Below, one piece after another: positions 6,612 to 8,230 of a DNA stretch of 8,230 nucleotides. How positions within the stretch are numbered: position 1 is the stretch's first letter; the number at the start of each line of letters is the position of its first letter. The DNA lies in contig JBGPBY010000334.1 of the NCBI GenBank assembly GCA_041481485.1, positions 1 to 8,230 of the forward strand. Direction: 5' to 3'. The notes beneath the pieces were generated by a model. The model had not been told where the DNA came from, did not search any database, and was given only the letters and a program-made list of their open reading frames with translations. The translations under genes and the position numbers were made by a program. Source of the stretch: JBGPBY01 sp041481485. GTDB taxonomy: Bacteria > Acidobacteriota > Terriglobia > 20CM-2-55-15.

Positions 6612-8120
6612 TCAGGATTTTCGCAAAACGAAATTCTCGATCACCAGAACATCCAGACCCGACGCGAAAAACGTCTTCAATGCATCTCGCGGCGTGCAGG
6701 CGATTGGCTCCTCAAAATAGTTGAGTGACGTGTTGAGCATGGCGCGAACACCGCTCTTTGCCTGAAAAGCTTCGAGAAGCTGGTACAACGACGGATTGGA
6801 AATGCTCGATACGGTTTGCAGCCGAACCGGCGAGCTGTCGAAGTACTCGGGAAGCTGCGTCGATCGCGACAGATGGGGTGAACGAATTTCCGGGATGTTG
6901 TCTTCCTTCATCGCCACCGCATAGGGCAAATAGGCAGGACGTTTTTTCAGGAAAGAGCTGAGGTTATCGCAGGCATATGGGGCAGCCGGATTGGCGAATA
7001 CGCTCCGCGCTCCGAGTGCGCGATAACCGAACTCGCACGAACCGTAAAACCAACCGACCATCTTTCCCTGCATCAAAGACTCACAAACCATGTCCACCGT
7101 TTGATTGGATGGGCAGTACTCATACCTGGCCTTGCAGTTGTCGAGCACCGATTTCACTTCACCGGGAGTGTACTTCGGACCGAGAAACGGACTTAACGGT
7201 CCGCTCGGGGTGTGGCGAGCCAGCACCAGCGGTCCCCCGACGGCGCACGCGGAACTCCCGGACGCAAAAGAAAAAAGAAAGCTTGTGGATGGGAACTGAC
7301 ACGCGATCGTGTCGTTGAGACTCCAGCTTTGGAAAACTTCGCCCGAAAGGGCAATCGTGCCGGCTCGATCGGCGGAAATGCTGCTCAGGAGATCGCAGAT
7401 CTCTCGCGATAGAAGCGCATGAAACGATGCCGCAATATCGAAGTGCACTTTCAGGAGAGGCTTCCCGGTGGACAATTGCGGGCTTCCCGTCAATTTCCGG
7501 AACGACCTGGCTCCGGAATCGGTACATGCGCCGATGTTCACAATTTCCTGAAGTTCTGTCAGGAAGCGCGGCTCACCCAGCCTTGCGATTCCTTCAAGAT
7601 GATGAATGCGGTGGGGATCCAGGCCAAGAAACTGCGCACAGTCCTCGGCAATTTGTCCGATTGAGATAGCGCGATCGAGTGCGTGAGGTTCAGAACCCGA
7701 ACCGGAATAGATGGCGCGTGAGCTGCTGACGTGAAAAACATGCTCCACATTGCCGTGAACGGCGCGTTCGAATGCCAGATGAGCGGCACCGTAATCCACA
7801 ACCTCAACCGCAGGCGAGAATCCGTAGTGCCTTTCAAAAAACTGCGTGATAAATGCGCGATGCTCTGCAATCTGATCGGCGCTGGAATCCAGCGGAGGCA
7901 CGTACGCCACGGCTTCGACGCTGTGGATCCCACGCTCCAGTCTGGGAAGAACAAGGTCAATGGCCCGTGAACCCAGTCCTTCAAGATGACGCAGTCCCAG
8001 CCCGCGAAATCGGCGCAACTTGTCTTCTTCGATGGCGAAGGAAATTCTGCCTCCTGTATAGAGGCTGACCGCGAAACTGCGGTCGATTCCGGAAATGCCG
8101 AGAATGGACGTGTATTTCAT
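6612..8120 (-). CDS. NodU/CmcH-family carbamoyltransferase homologue, divergent transferase domain
   Basis: A 502-residue cytoplasmic protein with no signal peptide. The N-terminal half (about 5-300) is Kae1-like: ILGIS (6-10), AIEEDKLRR (29-37), GIARLGEP (177-184), FASGSSACAVGG (285-296). The C-terminal half (about 310-500) matches Carbam_trans_C, the YrdC-like part that makes carbamoyl-adenylate: VGWFYGSCEFGYRALGARS (355-373), LKKRPAYLPYA (391-401), MLNTSLNYFEEPI (461-473). Family members carbamoylate hydroxyls on Nod factors, antibiotics and other metabolites. In this copy several usual N-terminal residues are replaced (early HD is Ile-Asp at 12-13; HHxxHA reads YGAAHL at 110-115; the expected Asp near 289 is Ser). 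At 502 residues it is also shorter than most relatives, so the acceptor reaction may be altered or lost. No Shine-Dalgarno is seen. The stop is followed by the 6468-6601 hairpin. The acceptor is unknown. Confidence 0.87.
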   Translation of the reverse strand: MKYTSILGISGIDRSFAVSLYTGGRISFAIEEDKLRRFRGLGLRHLEGLGSRAIDLVLPRLERGIHSVEAVAYVPPLDSSADQIAEHRAFITQFFERHYGFSPAVEVVDYGAAHLAFERAVHGNVEHVFHVSSSRAIYSGSGSEPHALDRAISIGQIAEDCAQFLGLDPHRIHHLEGIARLGEPRFLTELQEIVNIGACTDSGARSFRKLTGSPQLSTGKPLLKVHFDIAASFHALLSREICDLLSSISADRAGTIALSGEVFQSWSLNDTIACQFPSTSFLFSFASGSSACAVGGPLVLARHTPSGPLSPFLGPKYTPGEVKSVLDNCKARYEYCPSNQTVDMVCESLMQGKMVGWFYGSCEFGYRALGARSVFANPAAPYACDNLSSFLKKRPAYLPYAVAMKEDNIPEIRSPHLSRSTQLPEYFDSSPVRLQTVSSISNPSLYQLLEAFQAKSGVRAMLNTSLNYFEEPIACTPRDALKTFFASGLDVLVIENFVLRKS

Positions 8121-8141
8121 GGATCGAAGAGGAGCGATCGC

Positions 8142-8167
8142 ATTCTATATCGAAGATGAGTTTTCAA
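8142..8167 (-). promoter_or_regulatory. Possible promoter of the carbamoyltransferase gene
   Basis: An AT-rich patch upstream of the ATG holds TATAGAAT (8149-8142) and TTGAAA (8167-8162) on the minus strand. The spacing (12 or 14 bases, depending on the -10 register) is shorter than the usual 16-18, so only the -10-like box is taken seriously. It would put the transcript start about 15 bases before the start codon. Confidence 0.25.
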
Positions 8168-8204
8168 ATCGTTGGTAATGGGTCAGCGTGAAATCTGCGG
8201 CCCG

Positions 8205-8230
8205 CTGTAGGCGCGGTCTATGACCGCGCA
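8205..8230. repeat. REP-like unit cut by the window edge
   Basis: Bases 8205-8229 are identical to the 25-bp unit at 3861-3885, including the GTAG head and TAT loop, in the same orientation. The matching inverted copy would lie beyond the window. By analogy with the other two elements it probably marks the 3' side of a gene lying further right (inference). Confidence 0.8.

Noticed and set aside
3851..8230. CRISPR array
   Set aside because: The repeats are inverted pairs thousands of bases apart with no regular spacers and no cas genes.

Overview
The window carries five protein-coding genes, all on the minus strand, with sizeable palindromic repeat elements in the gaps. GC content is high, few ribosome binding sites are strong, and the gene set is rich in Planctomycete/Acidobacteria-type families (DUF1592-type dihaem proteins, DUF1552, exported ankyrin-repeat proteins, small c-type cytochromes with an extra C-terminal domain). 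From memory of such gene neighbourhoods I place it in Acidobacteriota, probably a soil lineage. Planctomycetota is the main alternative. This is inference from gene content, not a database result.

Layout from the right edge, in the direction of transcription. A dispersed palindromic unit (REP-like) at 8205-8229 is cut by the window edge. Next is a NodU/CmcH-family carbamoyltransferase homologue (8120-6612). Its C-terminal carbamoyl-adenylate-forming domain looks intact, but its N-terminal transferase domain has lost most expected metal/active-site residues. Ten bases after its stop lies a 134-bp inverted repeat (6468-6601). A gap of about 100 bp follows and probably holds the promoter for the next unit.

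That unit is a four-gene set: a dihaem DUF1587/1595/1592/1588/1585 protein (6361-3971), a second REP doublet (3851-3944), a DUF1552 protein with a twin-arginine signal (3824-2511), an exported ankyrin-repeat protein (2511-1036), and a monohaem cytochrome c with an extra C-terminal domain (1029-277). The last three are tightly packed: DUF1552 and ankyrin genes share one base (TGATG), and only 6 bp separate the ankyrin and cytochrome genes. All four products carry export signals. The set therefore looks like a periplasmic or surface redox system, with two c-type haem proteins, a Tat-exported partner and a repeat scaffold. Its substrate is unknown.

The left end (1-226) is a different repeat family: perfect 58-bp inverted arms around a 106-bp core, just downstream of the last gene. 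Three separate stop codons are thus followed closely by long hairpin-forming elements. No transposase, RNA gene or CRISPR array is visible. No gene-free stretch exceeds 300 bp; the longest (1-276 and 6362-6611) are mostly repeat.
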